This document shows positions 5,055 through 5,799 of a DNA stretch of 5,799 bases, in pieces. The DNA comes from Methanoculleus sp. (GTDB lineage Archaea; Halobacteriota; Methanomicrobia; Methanomicrobiales; Methanoculleaceae): contig JAQVVW010000113.1 of the NCBI GenBank assembly GCA_028698765.1, positions 1 through 5,799 on the forward strand, given 5' to 3'. The notes under the pieces were generated by a model. The model saw nothing but the letters and a program-made list of their open reading frames with translations, did not search any database and was not told the DNA's origin. Numbering within the stretch: the stretch's first letter is position 1; every line of letters begins with the position of its first letter. The position numbers and the translations under genes were made by a program.

Positions 5055-5312
5055 ATGGATATCACTGAGGTGCGCACGTGGGTGATATTTTACCTGATCT
5101 CCTTCGTGGTGCTCCTTGCGGCGACCTTCATCACAACCCAGAGCGGTAGCCAGCTCTGGATCAGCCTTATGCTCATCATCATCGTCGTTGGCGTAAATTT
5201 TTACCTGCTCTTCTCCGAGTTGAAGCGTTACAAGGCCCGGAAGGCCTTCATGCACCGGATGTCGCAGTTCGAGGAGAACGAGACGGACGTGGAATCCGGC
5301 TACCTCTGGTGA
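5055..5312 (+). CDS. Small two-helix membrane protein of unknown function
   Basis: An 85-residue protein with two membrane helices, about 9-27 (WVIFYLISFVVLLAATFI) and 34-53 (LWISLMLIIIVVGVNFYLLF), joined by a short Ser/Gln/Gly loop. The basic stretch LKRYKARK right after helix 2 indicates that the C-terminal tail, and so the N terminus, face the cytoplasm. The tail turns acidic (QFEENETDVESG). There are no Cys residues and no catalytic motif. I do not recognise the family. The start codon lacks a ribosome binding site and lies about 31 bases after a TATA-like element, as for a leaderless or very short-leader transcript. It diverges from the membrane-anchored gene at 4282-4995 and ends 3 bp before the stop of the opposing cheR gene, so transcripts must overlap or end within the neighbouring gene. 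Confidence 0.75.
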   Translation: MDITEVRTWVIFYLISFVVLLAATFITTQSGSQLWISLMLIIIVVGVNFYLLFSELKRYKARKAFMHRMSQFEENETDVESGYLW

Positions 5313-5315
5313 CGC

Positions 5316-5799
5316 TCAGGCAGCCCTGCGCAGTATCTTCTGCATGGCGTTGTATGGCACAAAAAGGTGCTCCACCTCTCTTGCCAGGTACTCGGTCTTC
5401 CCTATGACATAGTAACCATCGACGGCAAGTGCGGAGTGAAATAGATGCGTAAGGTCGTTCTTCTGCTTCTCGGTGAAGTAGATGGTGACGTTGCGGCAGG
5501 TGACGGCGTCAAGGTATCGGGAGATGGGGACGCCCGACATCAGGTCGTGCTCCCGGAATTTAACCAGGCTTTTGATATGGGGGCGAACTTCAAACGTGCC
5601 GTCTTCGTGCGCGATGAAGTGCTTTCGGAGCCTTTTATCGTCGACGTTCTCGAGCGTCTTTCTGTCGTAGATCCCGGCCATGGCCTTCTGCAGCACCACG
5701 GTATCGATATCGGTCGCGTATATCGTTACGCTGACGTTTTTATGAAGGGCCATCAGTTCATGGGCGAGGATGGCGATCGAGTAGGGTTCTTCACCCGTG
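5316..5799 (-). CDS. cheR: CheR chemotaxis receptor methyltransferase, C-terminal part (5' end cut by window edge)
   Basis: The last 160 or so residues of CheR, which transfers methyl groups from S-adenosylmethionine to glutamates on chemoreceptors and so sets adaptation in chemotaxis or archaellum control. The frame is open through the right edge; the first residues read TGEEPYSIAILAHEL, the standard CheR S-adenosylmethionine-binding motif, so the ATG at 5753 is internal. Next come YATDID (the acidic residue contacting the cofactor), AGIYDRKTLENV, V-KFREHDLM and CRNVTIYF (5475-5498; the family usually has CRNVLIYF). The end, DGYYVIGKTEYL, matches the usual glycine-rich G-x-x-x-x-G-x-x-E segment. 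CheR is normally about 260-290 residues, so roughly 100-130 residues, including the N-terminal helical domain, lie outside. Cytoplasmic, working with methyl-accepting receptors and CheB. No other che gene is in the window. Its stop faces the stop of the small membrane gene 3 bp away. Confidence 0.93.
   Translation of the reverse strand, partial: TGEEPYSIAILAHELMALHKNVSVTIYATDIDTVVLQKAMAGIYDRKTLENVDDKRLRKHFIAHEDGTFEVRPHIKSLVKFREHDLMSGVPISRYLDAVTCRNVTIYFTEKQKNDLTHLFHSALAVDGYYVIGKTEYLAREVEHLFVPYNAMQKILRRAA

Noticed and set aside
1..5799. CRISPR array, insertion sequence, integrase, toxin-antitoxin or other defence system
   Set aside because: No spaced direct repeats, terminal inverted repeats with a transposase, or recognised defence domains are visible. 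The only tandem repeat is in-frame coding sequence.

Overview
The window looks like a piece of a methanogenic archaeon chromosome, most likely Methanomicrobiales and plausibly a Methanoculleus relative. This is inferred, not searched. The reasons are an archaea-type RecJ-like DHH protein with S1 and OB domains, a PhoU/TrkA_C regulator of the archaeal kind, TATA-box (box A) promoters about 25-30 bases before probable transcript starts, several apparently leaderless genes, a GC-rich background, and an archaeal CheR. I see no tRNA, rRNA, CRISPR array, insertion sequence or phage gene.

Left part (1-2640, + strand): the 3' part of a gene for a PhoU/TrkA_C regulatory protein, cut by the window edge, followed 14 bases later by a complete 611-residue DHH-family phosphoesterase. 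The short gap holds a ribosome binding site, so the two are probably cotranscribed. The DHH gene ends in a perfect 9-bp hairpin that contains its last codons.

Middle (2641-4239, + strand): three independently promoted genes. The first encodes a secreted, cell-surface-anchored acidic/Thr-rich protein with four tandem 13-residue repeats carrying N-glycosylation sequons. A GC-rich hairpin and a non-coding stretch follow. Then comes a lower-GC patch with two small genes: an 83-residue winged-helix-like protein resembling the archaeal DUF7123 type, and a 61-residue beta-rich protein of unknown function that appears to be leaderless.

Right part (4240-5799): a minus-strand gene for a single-pass membrane-anchored protein and a plus-strand gene for a two-helix membrane protein diverge from a 59-bp gap. 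Its one clear TATA-like element sits nearly midway between the two start codons and could serve both directions. The small membrane gene converges, with a 3-bp gap, on the 3' portion of cheR, the chemotaxis receptor methyltransferase, which runs off the right edge.

The window does not read as one integrated system. It is a set of housekeeping genes (DHH nuclease, ion-transport regulator, chemotaxis) interleaved with short lineage-specific genes. The points most worth following are the shared divergent promoter, the sequon-bearing repeat stalk, the low-GC pair of small genes, and two similar GCCGGG-loop-CCCGGT hairpins at gene ends.
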